Shown here piece after piece: positions 23,420 to 34,300 of a stretch of 64,000 nucleotides of DNA. The notes below the pieces were generated by a model. It saw only the letters and a program-made list of their open reading frames with translations. It ran no database searches and was not told where the DNA came from. Positions within the stretch are counted from its first letter, which is position 1, and each line of letters starts with the position of its first letter. The stretch is taken from the NCBI RefSeq assembly GCF_041381155.1, contig NC_091143.1, forward strand, positions 38,269,996 to 38,333,995. Reading direction: 5' to 3'. This DNA is from Argopecten irradians (lineage: Eukaryota > Mollusca > Bivalvia > Pectinida > Pectinidae). Both the position numbers and the translations under genes were made by a program.

Positions 23420-24655
23420 TAAACCACAACCCTCGGGGTAATTTGGCATGCCTGAGACCTTGGGTTGGAAGTTCATGAATTACCGAAAAGCCTACTCCCT
23501 CACTTCATCCTTTTGATGGATTTCATTCCATATTTGGTTTTGAGCATCATTAGGGAAGGTCAAATCATATTTTATATAAATGGAGCCTGGCTCCCGACCC
23601 CTAGGGGCTGAGGGGTGGGGCACCAAAAAGGTGCAAATTTTCTGCTTTAAAATCCTACTCCTCCTTCATCCTGGATTGGATTTCTTTTTTTTATCCATAT
23701 TTGGTGTGAGTTGTAATTAGCATTAATTTTAAAATCCTACTGGTGAGCCTCCTTCATCCTTGGGTGGATTTCCATCCCATATTTGGTGTGAAGGAAACAA
23801 ATTATTGATGAAGGACAATCATACTTTATATAAATGCCTTAAATTTGGGAACGGACAATCATATATTATATAAATGAGCGTGGTCCAACCCCTAGGGCTG
23901 ATGATGGGGGCCCCAAATGGGGAAGACATCCATATTTTACAATCACATTTGATTTAGCTTTTAATGGATTTCATCCATTTTTGTTGTGAAACATCATTGG
24001 GGAAGGCGCTGAGAACAACTAAATTTTAGCTTTAAAGTCCAACATTTTTATCCATATTTGGTGTTGAAATAAGGGTGTGGGGCCCAAAAAAAATGTTCAG
24101 TCTCCGACAATAAAAAAATTGGTCTATAGGGGTGATGCCGAACAACATGTCGTAAAGATTTTGGTAGTTTCCAAGATGGCCGCTGGCCCACTTCCTGTTT
24201 TAAGGTTCCGATCTCAATGAAAATTCTATAGGGGGTTTTAATTGAAACATTTTCGAGTAAAGAATTTTGGTATTTAATGGCCGCTGGCCCACTTCCTGTT
24301 TTTAAGGTTTAATCGAACAACATGCAAACATTTTCGTAAAGATTTTGGTATTTAATGGTCGCTGGCCTAATCATGAAAATTGGTCTATAGGGGTTTTAAT
24401 TGATGCCGAACAACATGCAAACATTTTTGTAAAGATTTTGGTATTCAAGATGTAAGGTTTCAGTCTCCGATCTCAATGAAAACTATAGTGGTTTTAATTG
24501 ATTCAGAAGGGAGAACTTTAGGTAAGGACAACATATTTTATAAAGGACCGAGGTTTTGTTTCCAAAAATCTGAAATGATTATATTTACCTTTTTTTGTGA
24601 CTTTGTAAAAGTCAGATGACCGTTAAGGCCCATGGGGCCTCTTGTTTATATTGCT
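23420..24655. repeat. Dispersed repeat block with internal duplications
   Basis: Two kinds of unit recur. One carries TCCTACTCCTCCTTCATCCT and GGATTTCATCCCATATTTGG. The other carries GCCGCTGGCCCACTTCCTGT, GAACAACATGCAAACATTTT and CGTAAAGATTTTGGTATTTA. It ends GTCAGATGACCGTTAAGGCC then CATGGGGCCTCTTG, the same terminal sequence as at about 8278. No coding potential. Confidence 0.6.
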
Positions 24656-25711
24656 AGAAACAAACATCATTCAAAACATTATTTATCGAAATCTGTTAAG
24701 TTTTGTATGTTTTCTTCTTTTATAATGATTCAAAAGCAAATCTTGGACTCTTGATTGAAAGCCAGTTATGATGCATATGGACTGCTTCTCGTTTGGCTAT
24801 CTCTAACATTTCAGATTCATATAGGGTACAGCCATCTCATAATTCATAACCCTATTCTAAAACTGGCAAAATAAATTATTTATAGATTTTTAAAAGAAAA
24901 TTCCTAATTAAAATATATTTCAATTGTCAAAGAAATTTGTTTGTTTTCATTACTGATGTCATAAATATTGTAAGACAAGTGTGTAATAACACTCGTGTGA
25001 CATCACCGGCAATAATGATGTCATAATCAGACGTCTCACCTTTGTCTCGATAGGCAAAAACCTAAAATCCAAGCCTGATTTTGCCATTGCCACTCTTATA
25101 AAAAACAGAATACTACCTCAGATTTCTAACCAAAACTTAAATTTCAAGACGTAAAAATGGTGTTCTGAAAAGAGATGAGTACTGAGCTAATTTGAGAATG
25201 CCTGCAATGTCATTACTATTAATAAAAGAAAAGAAGACCAAGGAAAGATCCTTGGGGAACACCTGAAAAACGATGACCTAAATGAGAAAAGAATTATTTC
25301 TAAATATCCTCTGATGTCTATCATTCAAACAAACAGTTTTTGATCTTCAAGTCATGATGACCCTTTGGCATAAAAATACCTAAGGGCATATTATTATTAA
25401 AACAAAATTACACAAAGACTAAAACACGACCAAATTCACGTCTTTGTTGATCTAACTCAAAAAAAAAAGTGGAAGACCAAGGAGAAGGGGAGGCAAAGCA
25501 TGAAACACAGATAAAGGGACTCTGTAAAGGTATGGTAAGCATAGCTAGTGGATAACGGTTTTACAAAGCAAACCATGATTTTAGTTCATTTATTTTTCAG
25601 TTTTCCAAAGTTAAATACCTTTTATTACATAGCCGAATAGTGCATTGGATAATAAACAAATGAAAGAAATTCTGTTATTAAAGCTTCAACCCCATGAGTA
25701 CCAAAATATCT
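24656..25711. other. No supported feature
   Basis: AT-rich intergenic sequence. No exon with convincing splice sites was found here for the three-exon gene that follows. Confidence 0.4.
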
Positions 25712-26049
25712 AAAGATGCTCCATCGCCCACAGAGCATAAATGACATTCACCCTAGAACAATAATTGGTGTTTAATCTGTATAAACACAAAAGATAATAT
25801 AAAATAATTTATTTTGCGTTTGGTGCATGCGCAATCAGTACTTCATTCCATATAAGATAAGTTCCACGATTTTATTTCGGGATGCAATTAATTATATTTT
25901 GTAATTTTAACATGAAGTGAAATTAGAAGCTCAAACTTTCCAATGGTGGTATTGGTGTATAATAAGTAACTTTTGTAACTAAGTACTAAATCGTCTACTT
26001 CTGTTTTTAATAGTGAAAAAATACCATTTGTCAGCGGTGGAGCATCTTT
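25712..26049. mobile_element. Short inverted-repeat element, family 4, copy 1
   Basis: The termini AAAGATGCTCCATCGCCCAC and inverse GTCAGCGGTGGAGCATCTTT match three other copies (31559-31880, 51595-51965 and 60610-60845). The shared interior includes GGTGCATGCGCAATCAGTAC and TTTCCAATGGTGGTATTGG. Confidence 0.8.
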
Positions 26050-26136
26050 AACGATTTAAATCTTTATCCTTCCATAATTGTACATTTAAGTCAACTTGAT
26101 GACAGTTGCTAATTAAACTATTTTATCTTGAAACAG

Positions 26137-28567
26137 GATGTATAGAAATATTGCATGCCTTATACACTGTATATGACAGAGAGAACAGAGACTCTTCTGG
26201 TCAGGATATATCCATAAGATGTGAAAAAGACTATTTATCTTTATTTGAGCTGTTCTTGGGACCAAGCAATGGAAAATCATGTTCTGGTGACAAGATGAAT
26301 TGTCTTGCTGGTAATCAAAGTGATCCCTATATAATATTTCAAACACTTTATCACACATCCAATATTTGCTTTCAAGATGTGTACTTATTTGGCCTTCCCT
26401 TTCATTCACCCGCTGTGTTTTTATATTGATAAGATAATACTCATATGTACTCAATGTTACTCTATTGTAATACAGTAAGAAGGCCGTTCGTCTCTTTTGA
26501 ATTGAATACCTCAGCACAAAATCCACAATTAATTTTTCCGATGACTACCTTATTATAGGTCTGTTCCTCTCGAAAATCGTATCTAGGTAGACGAATGACT
26601 GATGTAAGATTCTTATACGCATGAAAATCAACGACATTTTCTTTCACGATATAGCTCCAGTTGTTGTAAGATTACATTATCTTAACAGAAGTAGAAAGTA
26701 TGGATTAAAACAACACATTTCAACTACGCTGAATATTCTGTATTTGTCTATTACAGAGTTATCTGCCCTTGCGAGTAGGTATTGATTGTGACGTAATATG
26801 TTTGCGAGCGTAACGTCATGCTTTTCGGAGAAAACGACGTAAATTGCGCCCATAAAATAATGACGTCACAATGGATACCTACCCGCAAGGGAGCTAACTC
26901 TGTAATATGCAAAGACGGAATAAGGAATCTCAAAAGAATGAAGACATACTCTGTAGAGATTTAGACTGAGAGGCACAAAAACGGTAATGTAGTTCGAGTT
27001 CGGGCTAATGTGACGCTATCCAAATGCTACCCAAATTGGTACACTTTTAATATACACGAAGCAGAATTTTCTGTTTACACTCTATACTGACAATACTTGT
27101 CCTGAACAAAAATTAAGGTGATTAACAGTAACTATGACATTTTTTAAATGTCATATTCTTTCATCGTTGGTTGTAATCTCTATTTTAACATGAAAATAAT
27201 GAAATTGTAAAAAAAATCCGTAAGAGGGAAACGGACAACCTGTGGAAAAACAGGCGGATCGTGCGACAAACCCTAAAATCACCATATATTTTAAAACACG
27301 GGAAAACAATTGCTGAATGGGATATTTTTGACAGATATGTAAAAGGCTTTAATCAACTAAAAAAAATGTTTCATAAGTCTACCAACTTTCCTTAAATGAA
27401 TTCAAAACATTTTTTTATTATGTCTAGACATTTATAAATCAAGTCAAAATTTAGGAGGTGTACCATTTTGGGTACTCAACTTTTTTCACGTCCCGATTCC
27501 GGCCATTACTTTTGAGTGAAAGACACCTAAAAAATCCCCGACCTACCGACACTATTTTGTTACCCTAAACAGAAATGTTTTTTTTTTTTTTTTTGCCTTA
27601 GCATAGCATTTACATGGATTCGCGGTGCAATGAGTTTATTCATAGTTTCAGAAACTCTAGAGCGAATTTCTGTTATAACGATTTATTTCTCCTTGTCCCA
27701 TGGGATTCATGATAGCAATTTTTTTACTGTAGTACAAATGTATATACTGTATATAAATATATATGAATGTAAAATAAAACAGTATTTAAGTAATAAGACT
27801 GTTGATTTACTCTATAGGACAAGAAAGCGCCTGTGCTGTAATTAAGTCAACAAACCAGACCCTGGAGACAGAGGGGTGTGGCTCAGACAGTGGGAGCTTT
27901 GCTTTGGAATCGAAACGATTTTTTTTTACATATTATATGAATCTTTCATTCTACCCGCGTGTAACAACATGTTGTAAAACCCGAGGCTTGCCGAGGTTTC
28001 CTCGACGTTTTATTGCAATTTTTTATTTCTGTAATTAATTCACCATTTTGAAACAAATTTGGGGGAAAAAATCGCGACTGCAAATTAATTCTCCATACAT
28101 GAAAATTGCGTGATTTTGTCAACGCAAATCCCGTTGTTTGCATATTTTAAAGTGAGCCCAACCTAGTTTCTGAAAAAAGGTTAAAAAGTAGTGAGGAAAT
28201 AGTAATTTTGATGACGCTGTGACGTCACGAGACTTTATTGCATGGGTAGCCATGCAATACAGCCTTGGGCGACATGAGTGTATTGCCCGAGACCAGCCAG
28301 TGTCTGTAGGTATGAGAGAAAAATATATAAATGAAAAAAATGTTTAACTTCAAATTTCTGGTTATCACTAAAAAAAACTGCCATGGAATAAATATTGGTA
28401 ATTATTGAGATCTTTTGAAAGCGAGAAATAGAACATTTTTTTTTTCAGATGACAGGATAGGTTCTGGGCCTCTTGTTGATTCACCTGTACCAAAGACACG
28501 ATTGTCTGGTGGGAAATCCCAGATGACACAACAGATAACCTCAGGACGAACAAAAATTGTCCATTGA
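26137..28567 (+). CDS. Unrecognised gene, three 3' exons (hypothetical protein)
   Basis: I do not recognise this protein. Three candidate exons join without a break: 26137-26310 (acceptor AACAG, donor GTAATC), 27818-27889 (acceptor CTATAG, weak donor GTGGGA) and 28449-28567 (acceptor after a T-run, TTTTTCAG, ending in TGA). Every junction is phase 1, and the intron phases agree independently. The first exon encodes GCIEILHALYTVYDREN, then CEKDYLSLFELFLGPSNGKS and three more cysteines. The second encodes SACAVIKSTNQTLETEGCG. The last encodes a Ser/Thr/Lys-rich tail (VDSPVPKTRLSGGKSQMTQQ). AATAAA occurs at 28782. No upstream exon or start was found, so the gene is partial, or a relic. The cysteine-rich first exon might suggest a lectin-like fold, but I cannot support that. 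Confidence 0.35.
26734..26922. mobile_element. Short inverted-repeat element, family 1, copy 2 (about 189 bp)
   Basis: Both ends can be seen: TATTCTGTATTTGTCTATTA then CAGAGTTATCTGCCCTTGCG on the left, and inverted TATTCCGTCTTTGCATATTA then CAGAGTTAGCTCCCTTGCGG on the right. TGACGTAA and TGACGTCA occur near the arms. It lies in an intron of the unrecognised gene. Confidence 0.8.
27430..27605. mobile_element. Family 6 element fragment
   Basis: TCCCCGACCTACCGACACTA, TTTTGTTACCCTAAACAGAA, then a T-run and GCCTTAGCAT match the right half of the element at 34981-35208 (GACCTACCGACCTGCC, TGTAACCCTAAACAGAGATT, CTTAGCCTTA). Confidence 0.6.
27943..28325. mobile_element. Family 5 element, copy 1 (about 380 bp)
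   Basis: TTTCATTCTACCCGCGTGTA, AAAACCCGAGGCTTGCCGAG, ATTGCATGGGTAGCCATGCA and ATGAGTGTATTGCCCGAGAC are collinear with 54587-55066. The ends are weakly inverted (TTTCATTCTACC... and ...GTAGGTATGAGAG). Confidence 0.7.
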
Positions 28568-29501
28568 TTACTTACATCACCGCATAAAGGTAAGGCCAGA
28601 TTTATTCTAAGTTTGTTTCCCATTTCAGCAGATTGCATTTGGTTACTTTTATAGATTTAATAGCAAAATGAAAGTGTCAATCTCAGCATACAGTATATAT
28701 GGAAAAGACCGGTATAGGCCTTGCCTGTTGTCCAATCCAATATCGTTAATACATTTTGTATGTAATATACCTTCTTGTATGAATAAATAAAATACTTTTG
28801 TTGTTGACAATAAAATATTTTGAAATGAAAATCAGTATACATTTCAGCGTTTGTTAGAAATACTGGCAAATTTTATTCATTTATGGAAGTTAAAAATAGT
28901 AAAGGACTGGACCTTTTAATGCGCTATGCGTTACTTTCAATGTCGTTCGGCAGGTTCCCAGAGAGAAATACATGCCAGTATTTTATTACAAAGATTAAGA
29001 AGATAGATGCGGTTTTTCTGGTAAACTGAAATCCAATAAATCAGTAGTTTTGTTTTATAAGATGGTGGTCAATCAAGTATTCCTTAAAATTCCCAATAAG
29101 ATCGATGTAACGTTGAAAATGAACGTCTGTTGTTAAATTGATTTTTGTGACATCGAAGATGGACCATGAATCTCGTTGAAAACTAAACTAATAAGAGCAT
29201 TTTCAAGAATATGGATCCCGTTGAACAGTGACCCCATAAAATGGTCTCCTTGTATGTAACCCGATTATATAACTAGACTTGTCAAAATTTAAGGTCACGT
29301 TTTTATTGTTCGATATGCCAAGATACCGGGACCATATAGCTTTTATAAGATATGTATTGTCTGTTTATTTATATTCAAAGGTAGATGTGTATGATGCCAA
29401 ATTTCCTGAATAAATCAAGGGACCTAAATAATGGAATAACACCATACAGACTTTTAAAATACTAGCATTAATTCAGATTCTAAAATGGTAAACAATTTTT
29501 G

Positions 29502-29549
29502 CACCCCCTCCCCCCCCCCCCCCCCCCGCCACCCTAAAAAAAAAAAAAT
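29502..29549. repeat. Poly-C tract followed by poly-A tract
   Basis: A C-run of more than 20 at 29502-29530, broken by T and G, is followed by CACCCT and an A-run at 29536-29548. Length is prone to assembly error. Confidence 0.85.
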
Positions 29550-29799
29550 ACGATTTTCATGCATATCATTATTGTTTGATAATTTACGCTACACGTTAAT
29601 GAATTTTGAAAAAAAAATCTTTCCGTATATTTGACATTTAAACCTTTAATTTCAATCTGAAGCCTTCCTATTTTCTGTTTCTTTGAAACCTTTGTCATAT
29701 TTTTTTTTCAAATGTCTATTTGATTACAAAATACATTGAAGAGTGTCTTATATGGTCATACACACACTAATAATACTTCGCATGCTGGTTTTAACTTTT

Positions 29800-30310
29800 A
29801 ACCATAGCATGGAGCACCCAATGGGTAAACGTAGGCTTCATCCCGCTACTATTGTCCGGAGATTCTGCAAAACATCTTATGACTGGGCTTCTTGTAATAC
29901 CTGTCATACCAATGCAAGTGCCTGCTGCGTTCAAGTCGATTGGGCAGGTAAACCGCTTCAGCTTACTTCAACAATGAAGAGACATACAATTCTGCACTTT
30001 GTCATCATCTGCCATACTTGATATTGTTTTCTTCTCAATCCTCTTCCCATGGTACTGTCAGTTCTATTGTGATGAGAACTTTTAAATTCACGATTTTAGG
30101 ACAATATCGGAGAAGACTAGCTTCATGTACAAATACGACTTCATCTCCCACGTCTGTGCTTTGTACATGGAAGATTTGCTTTTCAACTGTTCTTCCCTCA
30201 TTTCCTCCTCTTTCACAAACCAAACAGAAGGCTGCTTTACAGGGTGTTTTGTCCACTTTCTCCATCTTTCTACCTCCAGGATATAAGCCAACAATCTTAG
30301 TACATTATCA
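29800..30310 (+). pseudogene. IS21-type (IstA-like) integrase-core transposase relic
   Basis: Two overlapping frames, shifted near 30015, follow the motif order of the IS21 IstA transposase. Frame one (from 29809) has EHPMG, RRFCKTSYDW and CVQVDWAG (29929-29949). VDWAG carries the first catalytic Asp in IstA. Frame two has LPY, HGTVSSIV (second Asp region; an adjacent frame reads CDENF at about 30069) and STVLPSFPPLSQTKQKAALQ then GVLSTF (30184-30261). IstA proteins usually have a VLP...P..KAxxEGxV block here, with the catalytic Glu; this copy reads Gln. No IstB partner, terminal repeats or N-terminal helix-turn-helix were seen. This rests on remembered family motifs, not a search. A eukaryotic DDE element of similar fold remains possible. 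Confidence 0.45.
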
Positions 30311-30399
30311 TACATTCATTATCAGATCCCTAGATTAATAATTCTGAAGTTTGACATTGCAGATATATATTTTTGAATATGAATAAATATGCAACGATA

Positions 30400-31270
30400 T
30401 GTCTTGATAAAGGGGCAGATCGCCTCGAAAATTTGACAATTTTGTTTTGTCCACATGGATGGAATTACTTCCTTGTCCCATAGATATGCAATATATATCC
30501 TAAGATACTGACGGCCATATTAGTCCGCCATCTTCTTAAATTATAAAAGCATTATATCGCTAATGAATCCTTAAAACTTTTATGTCAATAGTCATTGTAT
30601 TCGGTTAGAATGTTAAAGAATATATTACAACTTCGCAATTACAGAGGTCAAGAGAACTACACACCCATCTGGATATCATTACATACATGTGTACCAACAT
30701 GCAATATCCAGCAGGAAACAAAAACTAAGCAAGATATTTATGGTCGGGGCAAAAACTGCTTTTTGGCGTCCAGCTTATACAAAATGATTTATTATAGATT
30801 TTGGCGACATTTTGGTCCGCCATGTTAATTTAGCAATGATAAAATATTCTTTTCAAGATATATATTTTTAAAACGTCCGTTCTTTTATTATTTAAGCCAT
30901 GTACACGTGTATTTGACATTAAACAGGCCTTTGTTTTAAACAAACCTTTATATTGTAATTTTAATCGTTTTTTAGTCATATTTGGAGATACTTTGTCAGC
31001 CATCTTGGTTTTCTTTATTAATGTAGTTACTATATTTTACTTCCGTTTTTACCAGTTGTATCTTAGAAATCTTTAAAATGAAATAGATGTTAGTTTTATG
31101 TGATTTCTGAAAATTTCAATATTCGGCGGCCAACTTGGAATATTTCAAAAATTTCAAGGGTGACAACTCCACATCTACCTGGACTTTATTATATACAAAC
31201 CGATAGGCAATATTCGGCAGAGAAAATAATAAATCACAGATATTTGGGTTAGGGCTATTTGGCGTCCGGA
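30400..31270. repeat. Degenerate tandem dispersed repeat ('CCGCCAT' units, about 190 bp)
   Basis: Three to four diverged units carry landmarks such as CTGACGGCCATATTAGTCC then GCCATCTTC (about 30508), GGCGACATTTTGGTCCGCCA (about 30803) and ACTTTGTCAGCCATCTTGG (about 30991). It lies directly upstream of the MSP130-like gene 1 5' exon. Confidence 0.5.
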
Positions 31271-31325
31271 CTATTAGTATTCTTTAAATCTATATGGTCA
31301 TTGCTTTTATGCGTGGTAACTTCAG

Positions 31326-31361
31326 GAGTTGATGTCGAGCTGTTCTGTCAGAAACACCACC
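31326..31361 (+). other. Probable 5' UTR exon start of MSP130-like gene 1
   Basis: GTAACTTCAG ends at 31325, giving an acceptor 36 bp before the chosen ATG. Gene 2 likewise has an acceptor (TTTTGTAG at 50957-50964) just upstream of its ATG, so both paralogues probably have a 5' UTR intron. An in-frame ATG at 31332 exists in poor context (T at -3). Confidence 0.4.
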
Positions 31362-34300
31362 ATGAAGACGATTTTACTCACCCTTCTGTCTGCATCAACC
31401 GCCCTGGCTGCAGTCACCCTCAACACAACTAGCTACATGAAGCTGCCAAGTTGTGAAAGCGGAAGCGAAGACATGTTTCTAGACAGTGCTGTGAAGGCTG
31501 TTTTTGATCCAGCTAGCAGATTGCTATACGTTACAGGTTAGTCCAGTCAAATCTCGATAAAGATGCTCCATCGCAGACTTTTGGTATTTTTTCTCTGTCA
31601 AAAACAGGAGCAGACAAATCTTCGGTTACAAAAGTTACTTACTTCACACCATTATCACCATTGGAAAATTACTTATTTTAATTCAAGATAAAAATAAAAT
31701 ATAAATATTAATTACGTCCTGGCAAAACTCCATGGCACTATGTCCTATATGGAATTATAAGTACTGATTGTGCATACACCAAATGTAAAATAAACTATTT
31801 TACATGGATTTTTGTGTTAATGAGACATACATATACACTATTAAACATCAGTTATGCTCTGTTGGCGATGGAACATCTTTAATTAAACATAACGGATTTT
31901 ATTTTGAAGGTTCAACATGTTTACATGTGGTTAGCATAGAAAATCCAAGCCGACTGGTTCTTGTATACACGAAGTTTTTTAACAAGGCCAATGACGGGAA
32001 AATCGTCGATATAGCTCTATGTGGAAACAAATTAGCTTTGTTGCTTGAGAGTACATTCCAGTATACTGAGGGCCACTTTTACGACTGTACACGCTTCAAC
32101 TTTAATACTGATCCCCCAGTAGACTGCACCGACGCTATCACAGGTTTGTTTTAACACCAAGTATGTCACTATCGACGGGTGTCAATGAGATATATCTACT
32201 GGTCTCAAGGAGAAATGTATGAGTGTCAAGGAGAAATTTATGGGTGTCAAGGAGAAATGTATGGAAGTTAAGGAGAAATGTATGGATGTCAAGGAGAAAT
32301 GTATTGGTGTCAAGGAGATGTGTATGGGTGTTAAGGATAAATTTATGGGTGTCAAGGAGAAATGTATTGGTGTCAAGGAGATGTGTATGGGTGTCAAGGA
32401 GAAATGTATGGGTGTCAAGGATAAATTTATGGGTGTCAGGAAGTGTATGTGTCAAGAGAAATGTATAAGGAAATTAATGGTGTCAAGAAATGTGAGGGTC
32501 AAGGAAATGTTGGGTGTAAAGGAAATTATGGTGTCAAGGAGAAATGTATGGGTGTCAAGGAGAAAGGTAATGGGTGTCAAGGAGAAATGTATGGGTGTCA
32601 AGGAGATGTGTATGGGTGTTAAGGATAAATTTATGGGTGTCAAGGAGAAATGTGTATGGGTGTCAAGGAGAAATGTATGGGTGTCAAGGAGAAATGTATG
32701 GGTGTCAAGGAGATGTGTATGGGTGTCAAGGAGATGTGTGTGGGGGTGTAAGATAAATTTATGGGTGTCAAGGAGAAATGTATGGGTGTCAAGGAGAAAT
32801 GTATGGGTGTCAAGGAGATGTGTATGGGTGTCAAGGAGATGTGTGTGGTGTTAAGGATAAATTATGTGGGTGTTCAAGGAGAAATGTATGGGTGTCAAGG
32901 AGATGTTGGGTGTGAAATGTATGGGTGTCAAGGAGAAATGTAGGTGTCAAGGAGAAATGTATGGGTGTCAAGGAGAAATGTATGGGTGTCAAGGAGAAAT
33001 GTACCGGCGTAAAATATAAAACTTACTTTAAAACGCTACTTGCCATAGACACCAAATTTGGCTAACAAATCCTTGGGCATAGGGAAACCGAGTTTTAATA
33101 AATCTTGGCTTTGAACCCCTTAGGACAGGAAGGGATGACGACAGTGGTGAAAAAAAAATATTTGAGGTGAAGGAAAGAAGTACGAATGTAAAAGACGAAA
33201 AAGAAACATTTTATTTAAAGTAAAACATTTTATTTAAAGTAGAGGGGAGTCGTAGCGACCGATCTGTCCTTTTCATCTTTTTGTTGAAATCCTTTCATTT
33301 TTAGCTCACCTGGGCCGAAGGGCTGCTAAGGTTTTATCATAACGCGGTGTCCGGTATCCGTCCGTCTGTCCAGTTCCCCGTCCGCCAGTCCGTCAACATT
33401 TTCTTGAAATCGCTATTAGTCATAGAACTCTGCTCGGATTATAGCCAAATTTGGCCGGAAACATCCTTGGTCAAAAGGAAATAGAGTTTGGAGATTTTTT
33501 GCTCCGAGTATCCAAGGCAGGAGAGTAGGGCCTCATCGGGAAAGCCAGAAACATCAATGGGCGAAGGGGAGCAAAATTTATATAAATCTTGACTTTGAAC
33601 CTAAGGCAGGGCGGGCATTAAGGTTAAATAGTGGTAAATACTTTAAACCGCTACTAGTCATAAAGGTCTGCATGGATTGCAACTTTGGCCAGAAACAACA
33701 TTGGGCGAAGGGGAATAGAGTTTGTATAAATCTTGGTTCTGAACCTAGGGCAGGAGCGGGAATTGTGTGAATGGGAAAAGAGTTTGTATAAATCTTGGTT
33801 CTGACACCCCTGGAACAGGTACGAAGCCAAATAGAAAAATAAATTAAATCTTTAAAATCATTGAGAAAATAAAACCAGGTGAGCGACAGGCCATCTGGGC
33901 ATCTTGATATCATGATCACTATAACTAAAAGTTTATAATTAATCAGCCTTAAATCCACTTAATATCATACTTCATTCATTTGTTAAGTTGTGTGTCAAAT
34001 GTCACTTAAGCTGTGCAACATGTCGGCCTTTCAGTTGGAGAATCTCCAAAGAGCATGGCTTTTACACCTGACTGTTCAAAGTTAGTAGTGGCCAATGAAG
34101 GGCGAGCTGGGACACTAAATGGACGACGAACAGATCCCGATGGGTCAATTACAGTGGTCACTATGAATTCCGACCCTTCGTATAGCAGAAAACTATCTTT
34201 TACACATTTCAACAATAAGTAAGTAATTAAGCAAATGAGGCGGATGTTTCGCCCCACTTGTAAAGCACGACCTCGTTCCTTGCCTTTTTCAGCTTACCTG

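Noticed and set aside
26113-26526. 137-codon minus-strand open frame
   Set aside because: It overlaps the better-supported + strand exon (26137-26310) with proper acceptor, donor and phase; composition is rich in Ile/Tyr/Cys and resembles a shadow frame.
30035-30265. Minus-strand open frame ending ELTVPWEED, similar to the ELTVPWE motif of reverse-transcriptase polyproteins
   Set aside because: Only the last few residues match and the rest does not. The + strand over the same interval shows a longer collinear match to an IstA-like core.
31332-31361. Upstream in-frame ATG of MSP130-like gene 1
   Set aside because: Poor initiation context and it would put ten polar residues before the signal peptide; the ATG at 31362 has a strong context.
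32210-32860. A 211-codon open frame with repeating MGVKEKC-like heptads
   Set aside because: It is the 21-bp intronic minisatellite read in frame; other frames and the opposite strand are equally open.
32210-33005. CRISPR-like or regularly spaced repeat array
   Set aside because: Units are directly adjacent without unique spacers; the same holds for all arrays here. The setting is clearly eukaryotic.
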